Under the pieces are notes generated by a model. The model did not search any database and had not been told where the DNA came from. It saw nothing but the letters and a program-made list of their open reading frames with translations. Below, piece after piece: positions 16,443-23,977 of a DNA stretch of 29,312 nucleotides. Both the position numbers and the translations under genes were made by a program. Each line of letters begins with the position of its first letter. The stretch's first letter is position 1. The stretch comes from a virus. The stretch covers positions 1 through 29,312 of IMG/VR virus record IMGVR_UViG_3300027977_000148; one strand, written 5' to 3'.

Positions 16443-16451
16443 TGTGGATAA
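16443..16451 (-). promoter_or_regulatory. DnaA box
   Basis: The minus strand reads TTATCCACA, identical to and in the same orientation as the box at 16326-16334. It touches the end of the 13-bp palindrome and lies 2 bases after the stop of the 45-residue membrane protein. Confidence 0.5.
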
Positions 16452-16453
16452 GT

Positions 16454-16591
16454 TTATTTGCCCCCGATTGCAAACACTATGGCCGCAATCCAGAACAGTA
16501 CGACTCCGCCCACTGACAGAGCGCAAATAGCATAAAGGAATGCCATTGCCGCGCTGTCCCGTATCTTTCGTATTGCCTCATTCATACTCAT
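16454..16591 (-). CDS. Small single-pass membrane protein
   Basis: A 45-residue protein, MSMNEAIRKIRDSAAMAF at the start, with a long hydrophobic segment (AMAFLYAICALSVGGVV continuing to IAAIVFAIGGK). It has a positively charged N-terminus and a lone Lys at the end. The second ATG (ending 16585) is an alternative start. It is the last gene before the non-coding control region. Function not recognisable. Confidence 0.55.
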   Translation of the reverse strand: MSMNEAIRKIRDSAAMAFLYAICALSVGGVVLFWIAAIVFAIGGK

Positions 16592-16599
16592 ATATTACG

Positions 16600-17136
16600 C
16601 TACTTTTTTGGTTTGTCAATACCCTTGTTGTGGTGGGTATCAAACACCTCCTTAGCGTAGTCGGCCGCATGACGCATGTTGAATGGTGCACCGAACTTCG
16701 TCTTTGCAACATGGAGAAGCACTTCGAGAGCTTTGTTGAAGGCGGTTGTGCCCGCGCTTACGATTGTTTGCCCCACCATTGCACCGAGTTCCTGCGAGAG
16801 TGTATCAACGAGGCGATACTCTATCCCGTACTCCTCAAAGAGCTTCGTGATATTGACTCGAACCTCGTCGTTTTGCTCGCGCAACTTCTTCCGTGCGCTC
16901 TCACTCGCGAACTCTGGTATGTACGCTATCTTCTGGATCTCTGCGAGAATGAGAGGAAACAGTGCTGACACTTTGTCGTCATGTTCCACTTGATAGAGAT
17001 AGTCGCTATACTCTCCTGCAAGAAGCGGCTGAAACTTATTGCGCTTGCAGTATTCTGCGAGCACGTTGTTATTGACTGGTTTACCGCGGAAGTGCCTAAC
17101 GATATTTCCTAGCTCCGCTCGACGCTTTTCGTCCAT
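16600..17136 (-). CDS. Hypothetical head-module protein
   Basis: A 178-residue, mostly helical protein without Cys-rich, membrane or catalytic motifs. Conserved-looking segments are EYGIEYRLVDTLSQELGAMV and FNKALEVLLHVAKTKFGAPF. It starts 1 base after the stop of the 227-residue gene (TAGTATG arrangement). Position among head genes suggests a virion or assembly protein. Not recognised. Confidence 0.55.
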   Translation of the reverse strand: MDEKRRAELGNIVRHFRGKPVNNNVLAEYCKRNKFQPLLAGEYSDYLYQVEHDDKVSALFPLILAEIQKIAYIPEFASESARKKLREQNDEVRVNITKLFEEYGIEYRLVDTLSQELGAMVGQTIVSAGTTAFNKALEVLLHVAKTKFGAPFNMRHAADYAKEVFDTHHNKGIDKPKK

Positions 17137-17137
17137 A

Positions 17138-17821
17138 CTACGCGTTCGCGAGACGTGCCTCTATCTCGACCTGGCTTCCGTCGGGGAGCTTAATCGTGAA
17201 CCAGTTTTTGACTTCGGTTCGCACCATTTCAACAGGAAGCCCTGTTTCACGGCTGATAGTCTCTCCCTCGATGATTGGAGTAGTGCTTGTTTTGTGGTCT
17301 ATAACCTCACATGGCACGCGTTCCGAGTTGATGAACTTCGAGTAAAGGATCGGTTTGAACTCCTCCTCCCCGTAAAACTGAACACGGATAAGGTGTCGCT
17401 CCACTTCGCGGCGATTTTCTGGATCACTCACCAGTCCGAGGTATGCGTTCTCGAAGTTCGCTATCATTTTGCCGTCAATACGACGCAAGTTGATAATGGG
17501 ATTCCTCTGCTTGCGCTCGCGAGAGTCTGGAGTCGCGGCGAGCATTGATTTGAGTGTCTGCAACTGCTCGCGACTCATTTTCGAGAGGTCAAAAGGTAGT
17601 GGAGACTCTGCATGTACCTCTCCTTCCACCTTCTGCTGTGCGGTACTTTCCCCTGCGAGTCGCTGTTGTACGCTCTCCACAACTGACGCTGGAGCGGTTG
17701 GAGTAGGGATTACTTCTTCGGGTGCGGTTGGTGGGAACTCTGCTGTGCCGTTGTCCCCATTTGGAAACATCGGATCGTCCTTTCCCAAGTCGCCTGTGCC
17801 CTGTGTGTTTTCGTCGTCCAT
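17138..17821 (-). CDS. Hypothetical head-module protein with Pro/Gly-rich acidic N-terminus
   Basis: A 227-residue protein. The first about 85 residues are disordered, rich in Pro, Asp, Glu and Thr (EEVIPTPTAPASVVESVQQR). The remainder is a compact alpha-beta domain (NPIINLRRIDGKMIANFENA, then RHLIRVQFYGEEEFKP, then KNWFTIKLPDGSQVEIEARL), ending NA. The layout, a flexible tail plus beta domain, is similar to small head-attachment proteins but I cannot place it. It lies between the scaffold candidate and the 178-residue gene. Confidence 0.55.
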   Translation of the reverse strand: MDDENTQGTGDLGKDDPMFPNGDNGTAEFPPTAPEEVIPTPTAPASVVESVQQRLAGESTAQQKVEGEVHAESPLPFDLSKMSREQLQTLKSMLAATPDSRERKQRNPIINLRRIDGKMIANFENAYLGLVSDPENRREVERHLIRVQFYGEEEFKPILYSKFINSERVPCEVIDHKTSTTPIIEGETISRETGLPVEMVRTEVKNWFTIKLPDGSQVEIEARLANA

Positions 17822-17839
17822 AGTTGAATAGTTATGCTA

Positions 17840-18670
17840 TTAGAGTGAGTATGTGCCGTCTGAACCCTTTGTCGCTTCCTCGACTATCTTATCCACGCCG
17901 AACGGATCGCTCCCCGCGGCAGTATCCTTGACTGTCTTACCATGCGTGGTTGTCTGTTCTTTCGGTGGTGTGTAAGTAGGAAGTAACTTTGCCGCGCTCA
18001 TCACGCGCTCTTTCACTGTCTTCTCATCGAGTCCAGCGAGGTTGAACTGCTTGGAACTTTCGATGATTTGGTTGGCGAGTTCGACGTTATCCTTGCCACC
18101 ATTCGCCTCTCTTGCGAGCACGGTTGCTGTTGTCTGCACGAGTGTATTGAGATCATTCACTGCCTCTGTTTCCTGCGCCTTCTTGCTCGTATCCTCCTCC
18201 TTATTTTTCTTTTGGGAGTCAGCGTACATTTTGTTTTGCGCTTCCTGCATGTCAGCAATCTGATCCATTTGGCGGATTTCGGTATCGGTCATGTCGTCGC
18301 GTTCCTCTTTGGTGAGGTCTTTACTGCGCTTGATGTCCTTGAACAGTACATCAGGAGTACCACCCTCTCCTTCGATCACCTTACCATTCGAGAGTGCCTC
18401 AATTTTGTCATTGAGCGTCTTTATGAGTTCGCGCTGACCTGAAAGATTGCCTCCATACTCGGTCTTTACCGAGTCAATCTGCGCTTTGAGTGCAACAATC
18501 GTCGGATGATCCTCTGGGATAGCGTCAAACTTCTTTTCTGGCTTCTGCTCGCCCTCACCTTCTGGTGCTGGTGCTGGAGGATTGGGTGCTTGCCCAAACG
18601 CGTCTGGCTCCGCCTTTTCTGCCGCTTCTTTTGCCGCCGCCTCTGCCGCGGCCTTTTCAGTTTCGTCCAT
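17840..18670 (-). CDS. Scaffolding protein candidate
   Basis: A 276-residue acidic, highly charged, predicted largely helical protein. The start is an Ala/Glu/Lys run (EKAAAEAAAKEAAEKAEPD) followed by a Pro-rich linker, a coiled-coil-like segment (VALKAQIDSVKTEYGG to LNDKIEALSNGK), a second helical block (AQNKMYADSQKKNKEEDTSK) and a C-terminal region ending DGTYSL. Low complexity, acidic charge and coiled coils with location between portal and capsid genes are typical of scaffolding proteins, which fill the procapsid and are then lost. No sequence family is evident. Confidence 0.6.
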   Translation of the reverse strand: MDETEKAAAEAAAKEAAEKAEPDAFGQAPNPPAPAPEGEGEQKPEKKFDAIPEDHPTIVALKAQIDSVKTEYGGNLSGQRELIKTLNDKIEALSNGKVIEGEGGTPDVLFKDIKRSKDLTKEERDDMTDTEIRQMDQIADMQEAQNKMYADSQKKNKEEDTSKKAQETEAVNDLNTLVQTTATVLAREANGGKDNVELANQIIESSKQFNLAGLDEKTVKERVMSAAKLLPTYTPPKEQTTTHGKTVKDTAAGSDPFGVDKIVEEATKGSDGTYSL

Positions 18671-18688
18671 ATCTATACAAAAATTATC

Positions 18689-19060
18689 CTATAATGACCC
18701 TTCCTTCCCTTCTTCGGGCTGGACTGGCTCTGCTGATAAAGTGTTGTCTTCATTGGAAGTTGCCGCTTTGCGGCGTAGGCTCTCACCCTTGTATTTCTCG
18801 AAGTCCGTAACAATCGCACCCAATTCAACGAGTGATTGCCGCAGTACCAAGACTTCTTCGGGTTGAGCTTTTTCGAGTATCTGTTTTGCTATCGCGTTTA
18901 TGCGTGCCTGCAACACCATTGTGATGAGGTTCTTTTTACCTTCCCACAATTCACCCGCTTCATTGATGAGCTGTTCGCTCTCCATAATAGGGTCGGTATC
19001 CACCTCGACTGGATCGAGAGAGAGTCCGCGTGTACGCAAATATTCTGAAATTGAAGACAT
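18689..19060 (-). CDS. Hypothetical small helical protein next to portal
   Basis: A 123-residue protein, helical in the middle (KKNLITMVLQARINAIAKQI), charged at the end (EEGKEGSL). It begins 1 base after the portal stop. Its place between portal and scaffold suggests a head-assembly accessory. Not recognised. Confidence 0.5.
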   Translation of the reverse strand: MSSISEYLRTRGLSLDPVEVDTDPIMESEQLINEAGELWEGKKNLITMVLQARINAIAKQILEKAQPEEVLVLRQSLVELGAIVTDFEKYKGESLRRKAATSNEDNTLSAEPVQPEEGKEGSL

Positions 19061-19061
19061 A

Positions 19062-21056
19062 TTACTTTGCTACTCCTTTCTCTTGTAGCTGTGCATTTTT
19101 GACTGTTGGCTTACCAAAGCTCCCCATATTCGTGCCACCCTCAACTTCTTCAAGACGCTGGTACATTTGAGATACGAAGATTGTATCAGGTTTCCCCGAT
19201 GTTTCGAGGTACTCTTTCTTCATTTCGTCCACGTTGTTTTGATTGCCGAATATCTCAATGCGCTGTCTGAAATCATCCCACATTTGGATAAGCTGGAGCT
19301 GGCTGTCTTTCATTCGCTCTGGATACACTTCGATGTCGAGGTGATACCTGCTCTCGCGCATGGCAATCGGGTTCGCAAGATAATACTCTGTTGGCGATCC
19401 TGCCTTCTTGTCCTTAAACGACTTCTGGAACAGCTCGTCCTTCTTACCTTGCTCGTCATATCCCACCGACCCAACCTGCTCGTCGAACACCACGACATTC
19501 TCAATACCTGCCACGTTCACGGAGAAGTTCTGGTACACGGGGATAGTCTTGCCGTCTACGACTGTCTCTTTCTGCTTGATCGTGTATTTTGCTTCAACAG
19601 TTTCGGCGCGGCGCAAGTACATGTCCATAAAGCCATTCATCAAACCGTCGAGGAGATAGCCGAGCTTGTCGGTCTGTGCTTGGTCTACCTTAGCGATTTC
19701 AAAGGCAGTGTTGCCGCTTGAAAGCTCCCCTGTCGTGGTCTGATTGAGCGACTGACTCTCGACAATTTCTTTGAGAGAGTTCACAAAATTAAACTCGGCG
19801 TTGGTTACTCCCTTGTTGTCGGGGTCTGCCTTCTCGAAGTCTGCCTTCTTCACACCATGTGTAACCTGTCCGCCGCGGAACATGTCGCGCGTGAGCGTGT
19901 ATTTGCCCATAGTCAAGATTGCTGGATCAACGCCCTGCTCGAACTTGTTGGCGAGCATTTTAAGTGCCCAGTCTACGAAGTCCGCATTGAACTTCACCTT
20001 TGCAGGAGTCGAGCGTGAATAGATAGATCCACGGAGCCGCTCTGCGGGGATGTTGCTGATAGGATAGTTGCCGCGTGGGTAAAAGAGCGTCATTGGTGTC
20101 TTGCTTGGCAATATCATTACTCCGTTCACATATACATTAAAACGATTGAGTTGCTTACTCAACTTGCGGTGCACGATGTATGTTTTGGCTGGATCTTTGT
20201 GCCGCTTCGTATCAAAGAGCGTCGTCTTCTCACCCACCATTGTTGTAATGTCGTCGTAGGTCTTCGGGACTGCCGCCCAGCGTTTGAGCGATCCAAATAT
20301 CTGCACTGCTTCCGCGTCGGTCAGTTCTTCTTCGAGCGTAATGTGCGGTTGTTCTTGTAGTTCCTCTATCTCTGGGTTGCCAAAGATAACTTGGCGACCG
20401 TCGAGCACACGAGAGATTGCGCGGCGCGTCTGTATGTCCTGTCCTTCTTCGTAGGTAAGCGAGTCAAGAAACTCGTAGGTGTAGTCCATGTTGTCGGCAG
20501 TAACGAGTGTCTTCTCTCCGTTCTCCGCCTGTGTGAACGCCTTTGGCATATTACGAAGTCGTACTTCCCAATCTTCGAGCACGAACGCGTTGCCTTGTGT
20601 GAACACTTCCCAATAGATAAGAGCAACTTTCTTCTTGAACTGCTCCAGCTTGTATGAAAAATCTATGGCAAGGTCGTATATCTCCCCCATGCCTTTGATG
20701 AGTCGTCCCTTCTCGTCGTAACAACGGGTACGCCGCTTAAAGACGTACTTCAAAAAGAGCGCGGCAAAGCCGATTATCTTCTCGTGTACCAGCCCCATGC
20801 TTACTTCTCTGTCGTCCTTTGGGTTGCGTGGCGGCGAGTAGTTGATCGCTTTACGCTGGTTGTATTCGTATGCGTTCGAGTATGAAATGCCGTTGAACAC
20901 CAGTGAGTTCTTCTCGCGCAGTTCGAGATCGTCGTTGATTTCCTGTATTTCTTTCTGCGCGTAATTAAACTCCTCCTCTGTTCCGTAGACTTCCGTGAGC
21001 TTCGCAATGACTTCTGGTGTCCGCTCTGTCTTTTTCTCTACTGTCTCGGTATCCAT
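19062..21056 (-). CDS. Portal protein
   Basis: A 664-residue protein directly downstream of the large terminase, the normal order in tailed phages. Portal proteins form the dodecameric DNA-entry vertex. Supporting features are size, order, a mixed alpha-beta layout with a wing-like region and a long helical segment (FKKKVALIYWEVFTQGNAFV) followed by loop-rich stretches, and a C-terminal helical tail (MYQRLEEVEGG). The start ATG ends at 21056 with TGATACAAT 9 bases upstream. Homology is inferred from order and general pattern; I cannot name the family. Confidence 0.8.
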   Translation of the reverse strand: MDTETVEKKTERTPEVIAKLTEVYGTEEEFNYAQKEIQEINDDLELREKNSLVFNGISYSNAYEYNQRKAINYSPPRNPKDDREVSMGLVHEKIIGFAALFLKYVFKRRTRCYDEKGRLIKGMGEIYDLAIDFSYKLEQFKKKVALIYWEVFTQGNAFVLEDWEVRLRNMPKAFTQAENGEKTLVTADNMDYTYEFLDSLTYEEGQDIQTRRAISRVLDGRQVIFGNPEIEELQEQPHITLEEELTDAEAVQIFGSLKRWAAVPKTYDDITTMVGEKTTLFDTKRHKDPAKTYIVHRKLSKQLNRFNVYVNGVMILPSKTPMTLFYPRGNYPISNIPAERLRGSIYSRSTPAKVKFNADFVDWALKMLANKFEQGVDPAILTMGKYTLTRDMFRGGQVTHGVKKADFEKADPDNKGVTNAEFNFVNSLKEIVESQSLNQTTTGELSSGNTAFEIAKVDQAQTDKLGYLLDGLMNGFMDMYLRRAETVEAKYTIKQKETVVDGKTIPVYQNFSVNVAGIENVVVFDEQVGSVGYDEQGKKDELFQKSFKDKKAGSPTEYYLANPIAMRESRYHLDIEVYPERMKDSQLQLIQMWDDFRQRIEIFGNQNNVDEMKKEYLETSGKPDTIFVSQMYQRLEEVEGGTNMGSFGKPTVKNAQLQEKGVAK

Positions 21057-21065
21057 ATTGGATTT

Positions 21066-21074
21066 ATTGTATCA
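21066..21074 (-). promoter_or_regulatory. Promoter candidate for the portal gene
   Basis: The minus strand reads TGATACAAT, 9 bases before the ATG, with TTGACA further upstream (21086-21091) but separated by only 14 bases from TACAAT, shorter than the usual 17. If active it would give a very short leader of about 2-3 bases. It lies in the 51-base gap after the large terminase. Confidence 0.4.
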
Positions 21075-21107
21075 TTGTTTTTGGCTGTCAAGTGTCATTT
21101 GTGCACA

Positions 21108-22799
21108 CTACATCGAGGAGTAGTTCTGTCCTGCCCCCGCGACAGACTCGACTCGCTGTGCCTCCTGTGCGCGGCGCAACCATTCAGCGTTCTCCTTCGT
21201 TTCGAGCTGTGCTTTGGTGAGGTGTACAGGCATAGTTGGCTCGTCTTTGAAGAAGGTCATGCAGGCCGCGTCAAAACGATCGGGAGAAAACCCGTACTCT
21301 TTCTTAAAAGTAACCTTGTCCATGAGCATGACGCGCCCTTGTGCGTCCCGCTTGTACTTCATTTTCTCCATTTCCCGTAGCCATTCCTTGCCGTTGTTCG
21401 TGATGATGATACCCCCCTTAGAGAGCCATTCCCGCAATAGCCACCCCAGCTCCGATCGGTATGTGTGGTATTTGTCTTTCACTTCCTCTCTCGGCTTGTC
21501 AGTCAGGATTGCCATAACATTCTCCCCCATTTTGGTCTGTATATTAGCCACCACCTTCGCCCCCAAACCAAACGCCTCGACTCCAATATCGTTACTGGAG
21601 CAGTTGTATGCGTCGCGTATCGTCTCTATCTTTCGAGCCAGGTCTTTCTCGTGTGAGGTTGTTTCATTGAGCACTTCTTTGAGGTAAATAGTATCCCTTA
21701 TGTGCACAATAGAGCGGTCGCGCCCCTTACCCGCAGGATCTACTCCAATCACGCCGCGGTTGATTATCTGTCCTTGCTCTGCTTCAAACAAAATGGTCAT
21801 GTTGGCAAAAAGCGGTATCCAGCCCTTGTCGTCCATTTCAGCAAGCCCCGCAAACTCTCCGTCCACGCGAATAAGCACCTCGTCGCTACCCTTCCCGTAG
21901 TCGGCTTCCATTTTCTCGATATAGCCTTCTTCAACGATCGGCGAGTGTCGTGTGTTGAATGAGAGCTGTGTGAATGCCGCGCCTTTCTTGTGGCTATCGA
22001 AAAACTCCCCCTCGGTACGGGTCGGGTTGCTCGTGTAGATAACGATGTAGTTATACCCCGTCAGTGCTCCCTTCATAACCTCGAACACTTTGTTGTGGAC
22101 TGCACTCGCCTCATCAACGAGAACGAGGATGAACTTACCGTGGAGTCCCGCCAGTGCCTCTGGCTTTTCAGGTCGGGCAACCCTCGCTCGAAGAAACCAG
22201 TCTTTCTCTCCCGATACTCGAACGAAGTCGTCGAGCACTTCGATGTTGTCTTGGAGATACTGTGGCAGTTTCATGCGCCAGTACGAAAGCTCTTTGAGGA
22301 AAATATCTTTGAGCTGGTCTTCGGTGTTTGCTGTTACTCCAATCTGTGAGCCGAAATAGCAAATGAGGAAGTGAAGCGATACGACCGAGAGGAAGCTCGT
22401 CTTCCCTATACCGTGTCCCGACTTTATGCTGATCCACCGCTTTACTGCGTCGAATGAGTCCTTGTCGAAAGTGTTGATCGCTCTGTTGTATGCCTCTAGC
22501 TCGACTGTCTGTTGCCATGTAAAACGCGTGCCTTTGTACTTCTTGAACAGTCCCCTGCTCTGGTTCTTGAACATATCCACCGTGTAAAAGGCAAGGTCTG
22601 GGTATGTCAGGTTGCCGTCCACATCGAACAAAATAGTGGAACGCTCTATGCCGAAGGTGTCTTTGTAAGTGATTGCTTTGCCCCGCAACTCATCAATAGG
22701 GTCGCTCGGCCGCATATTCATACACTCGTCTGCAAACAGAAACACATCCTTGCTCCATAGCTCTATCTGTCGCAGGTTGTTCTTAACTGTGGGGTTCAT
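21108..22799 (-). CDS. Large terminase subunit (TerL)
   Basis: A 563-residue protein starting at the ATG ending at 22799 (MNPTVKNNLRQIELW); an upstream in-frame extension overlaps the tmRNA and is rejected. It packages DNA into the procapsid: an N-terminal ATPase and a C-terminal nuclease. Visible motifs, by residue: Walker A SGHGIGKT (127-134), Walker B FILVLVDE (223-230), a TSN coupling motif (256-258), and nuclease residues GVDPAG (Asp354), VEAFG (Glu408) and PDRFD (Asp507, Asp510). All main catalytic positions are present, so the enzyme looks intact. It starts 1 base after the 33-residue zinc protein. Confidence 0.93.
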   Translation of the reverse strand: MNPTVKNNLRQIELWSKDVFLFADECMNMRPSDPIDELRGKAITYKDTFGIERSTILFDVDGNLTYPDLAFYTVDMFKNQSRGLFKKYKGTRFTWQQTVELEAYNRAINTFDKDSFDAVKRWISIKSGHGIGKTSFLSVVSLHFLICYFGSQIGVTANTEDQLKDIFLKELSYWRMKLPQYLQDNIEVLDDFVRVSGEKDWFLRARVARPEKPEALAGLHGKFILVLVDEASAVHNKVFEVMKGALTGYNYIVIYTSNPTRTEGEFFDSHKKGAAFTQLSFNTRHSPIVEEGYIEKMEADYGKGSDEVLIRVDGEFAGLAEMDDKGWIPLFANMTILFEAEQGQIINRGVIGVDPAGKGRDRSIVHIRDTIYLKEVLNETTSHEKDLARKIETIRDAYNCSSNDIGVEAFGLGAKVVANIQTKMGENVMAILTDKPREEVKDKYHTYRSELGWLLREWLSKGGIIITNNGKEWLREMEKMKYKRDAQGRVMLMDKVTFKKEYGFSPDRFDAACMTFFKDEPTMPVHLTKAQLETKENAEWLRRAQEAQRVESVAGAGQNYSSM

Positions 22800-22800
22800 A

Positions 22801-22902
22801 CTATTTCTTTGGTGCGCAAAGGTCGCATACGATGATATTACTCCCGTCGTTTCCGCAACGGATACACTCTCCCCCTCGTTCTTTGTATATTCTCCTCTGC
22901 AT
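22801..22902 (-). CDS. Tiny zinc-knuckle protein
   Basis: A 33-residue protein, MQRRIYKERGGECIRCGNDG, then a second CxxC pair (VCDLCAPKK). Two Cys-x2-Cys pairs form a classic zinc knuckle. Its stop is followed by T and the terminase ATG (TAGTATG), and its start lies 6 bases after the tmRNA 3' end. Its tight fit between these two elements supports it being real. It could be coupled to terminase translation; function unknown. Confidence 0.55.
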   Translation of the reverse strand: MQRRIYKERGGECIRCGNDGSNIIVCDLCAPKK

Positions 22903-22908
22903 AAAATG

Positions 22909-23290
22909 TGGAGTAGGCGGGTATTGCCCCCGCGTCCGATACTGTTACTAAGCCCTGCGTGTACGAGACATAGCGAACCTTTATTGCGTGCGGGTTGGAG
23001 GGTTCGCACACCTCCCCGCCCCTGCGCTGATTTGCTACTCTTGACGATTACACCAGCACTATCGCCCTAGCACTACGCTGTTATATGACAACTCGTACCC
23101 CCGCATAGACGGGACACAAGCCGCTTCGATTACGCGAACTGGAGATCCCTTTCGAGATCGCCTGCTGTAACGTAAAACGGAGAAGGTATGAGTGCTTTTG
23201 CAGTTACCTTGTGCCCACTTTTAGGAATGTGGTGCGGTTTCCGCCTCGTGGCATGACTTTTCAAAGTACCGTCGAAACTATATCTACCCC
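22909..23290 (-). ncRNA. ssrA: tmRNA (transfer-messenger RNA)
   Basis: A 382-base RNA on the minus strand. The 5' end GGGGTAG (23290-23284) pairs with CTACTCC (22916-22910); the third pair is G-T, the G3-U70 alanine identity pair. TTCGACGG follows, as in known tmRNAs. Helix 2 pairs CGGTACT (23271-23265) with AGTATCG (22943-22937). The 3' part CGGACGCGGG... CCCGCC lines up with the E. coli ssrA 3' end, but the T loop (22922-22928) reads GGCAATA where TTCAACT is expected. A resume codon GCA (23201-23199), preceded by GTAACT, opens a 23-codon tag starting AKALIPSPFY and ending LERDLQFA, stop TAA at 23132-23130. A GGAGG/CCTCC hairpin with its loop able to pair to GCGAACC (22973-22979) forms a late pseudoknot. 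The CCA end is not fully encoded (A then CA). tmRNA rescues stalled ribosomes and tags the peptide for proteolysis. Confidence 0.92.
23130..23201 (-). other. tmRNA tag reading frame (23 codons plus stop)
   Basis: Begins with GCA at 23201-23199, in the sequence context GTAACTGCAAAAG, matching the position of the resume codon in E. coli (ATAGTCGCAAACG). It opens AKALIPSPFY and ends LERDLQFA before TAA. Bacterial tags usually end in LAA-type residues; an end in AFA is known in some Mollicutes. The reading frame is chosen by alignment to the resume codon, so it is probable, not proven. Confidence 0.6.
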
Positions 23291-23294
23291 TGGA

Positions 23295-23313
23295 CAGGGC
23301 TTGGCTCTCCCTG
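23295..23313 (-). other. Hairpin just before the tmRNA 5' end
   Basis: CAGGG (23313-23309 on the minus strand) and CCCTG (23299-23295) form a 5-bp stem with a 9-base loop, ending 4 bases before the tmRNA 5' end. Such a stem can help the 5' maturation cut. The role is inferred. Confidence 0.3.
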
Positions 23314-23424
23314 AATGGTTGCCCCTCTGTGTTCGCTTTGTCTTTCGACTACGCCAGCAACGAGACATTGGCTTCCCTCTGTCTGCATTGCTACCCGAAT
23401 TGCAACTCGCCTTCCGACCTCTGT

Positions 23425-23433
23425 ATTATATCA
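23425..23433 (-). promoter_or_regulatory. Extended -10 promoter candidate for the tmRNA
   Basis: The minus strand reads TGATATAAT, a perfect TG-n-TATAAT extended -10, about 135 bases upstream of the tmRNA 5' end. The -35 region is weak. The 23291-23425 stretch between has no convincing gene on the minus strand, so it would be a 5' leader removed during maturation. Confidence 0.5.
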
Positions 23434-23487
23434 CTCAAAAAGCACACCCTCGTGCGCTGTGCAGTATGGGTGTGAGTAGGGAGGAGA

Positions 23488-23685
23488 TTATCGCCTTCGG
23501 GGACTGTACCCGTGAGCAAAGGTTGAGCGCGTGTCGGGCTGGTCAGTAGCGTCATGCCCGTTCACTTCCTCGTGCTTGCGCGAGTCGCCACCCGATCGTC
23601 GGTAGAACCATTCGTGTTCGGTACTACAGAACTGTCCGCCCCGTCCCTCTGGGATAGGGTCGTCGCACCATAGGCAGTTGTGCAT
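23488..23685 (-). CDS. Small zinc-binding protein
   Basis: A 65-residue protein starting at the ATG ending at 23685 (MHNCLWCDDPIPEG). This start is chosen because AGGAGG lies 5 bases upstream; a TTG extension to 23700 would bury that site. It has a Cys-x2-Cys pair followed by FCSTEHEW, a Cys-x4-His type second pair, giving a zinc-ribbon-like site, then a charged C-terminal tail (ending HGYSPRRR). It lies between the small and large terminase genes. Function unknown. Confidence 0.6.
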   Translation of the reverse strand: MHNCLWCDDPIPEGRGGQFCSTEHEWFYRRSGGDSRKHEEVNGHDATDQPDTRSTFAHGYSPRRR

Positions 23686-23690
23686 GTCGT

Positions 23691-23696
23691 CCTCCT
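23691..23696 (-). promoter_or_regulatory. Strong Shine-Dalgarno site
   Basis: The minus strand reads AGGAGG, followed by 5 bases and the ATG ending at 23685. It is the clearest ribosome-binding site in the window and fixes the start of the zinc protein; most other genes lack one. Confidence 0.7.
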
Positions 23697-23731
23697 GCAA
23701 CTACTGTTCCTATCATAGCGCACATATCGTG

Positions 23732-23923
23732 TCAGAGCGGTAGTATTTCCACAACTTCGTCCTTCACCTTGTCTCGTACTTCCCGTGCGCGTGCAAATGC
23801 ACTTTGTTTTATTATGGCGAGCACTTTCTTTTTTGCGTCTTCCTCACTGACTGCCAAAACTTCAAAGAAAGCGTACTTGCCGCGGCGAACTTCGACTCGA
23901 TACTTTTTTTCGTGATCATCCAT
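23732..23923 (-). CDS. Small hypothetical protein (DpnD/PcfM-like pattern)
   Basis: A 63-residue basic protein (KKYRVEVRRGKYAFFEVLAV then SEEDAKKKVLAIIK). The strand-strand-helix pattern resembles the small DpnD/PcfM-like domain of phage and plasmid proteins, but this is only a pattern match. It lies in the packaging gene cluster. Confidence 0.5.
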   Translation of the reverse strand: MDDHEKKYRVEVRRGKYAFFEVLAVSEEDAKKKVLAIIKQSAFARAREVRDKVKDEVVEILPL

Positions 23924-23977
23924 ACGTCTTCGTAAATTAAACTCGTCCTAGCGCAGTATAGAAGGCCGTTTTATGGC

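Noticed and set aside
22803-23009. Extended N-terminus of the large terminase (start at 23009)
   Set aside because: It overlaps the tmRNA 3' end and the 33-residue zinc protein, and has no terminase features; MNPTVKNN at 22799 is a better start.
23211-23549. Plus-strand open frame of about 112 codons with a stretch like a HAD-hydrolase end (GVSREEIIAFGDC)
   Set aside because: It lies antisense to the tmRNA and to the 3' part of the zinc protein gene; the similarity is short and the region is better explained by the tmRNA.
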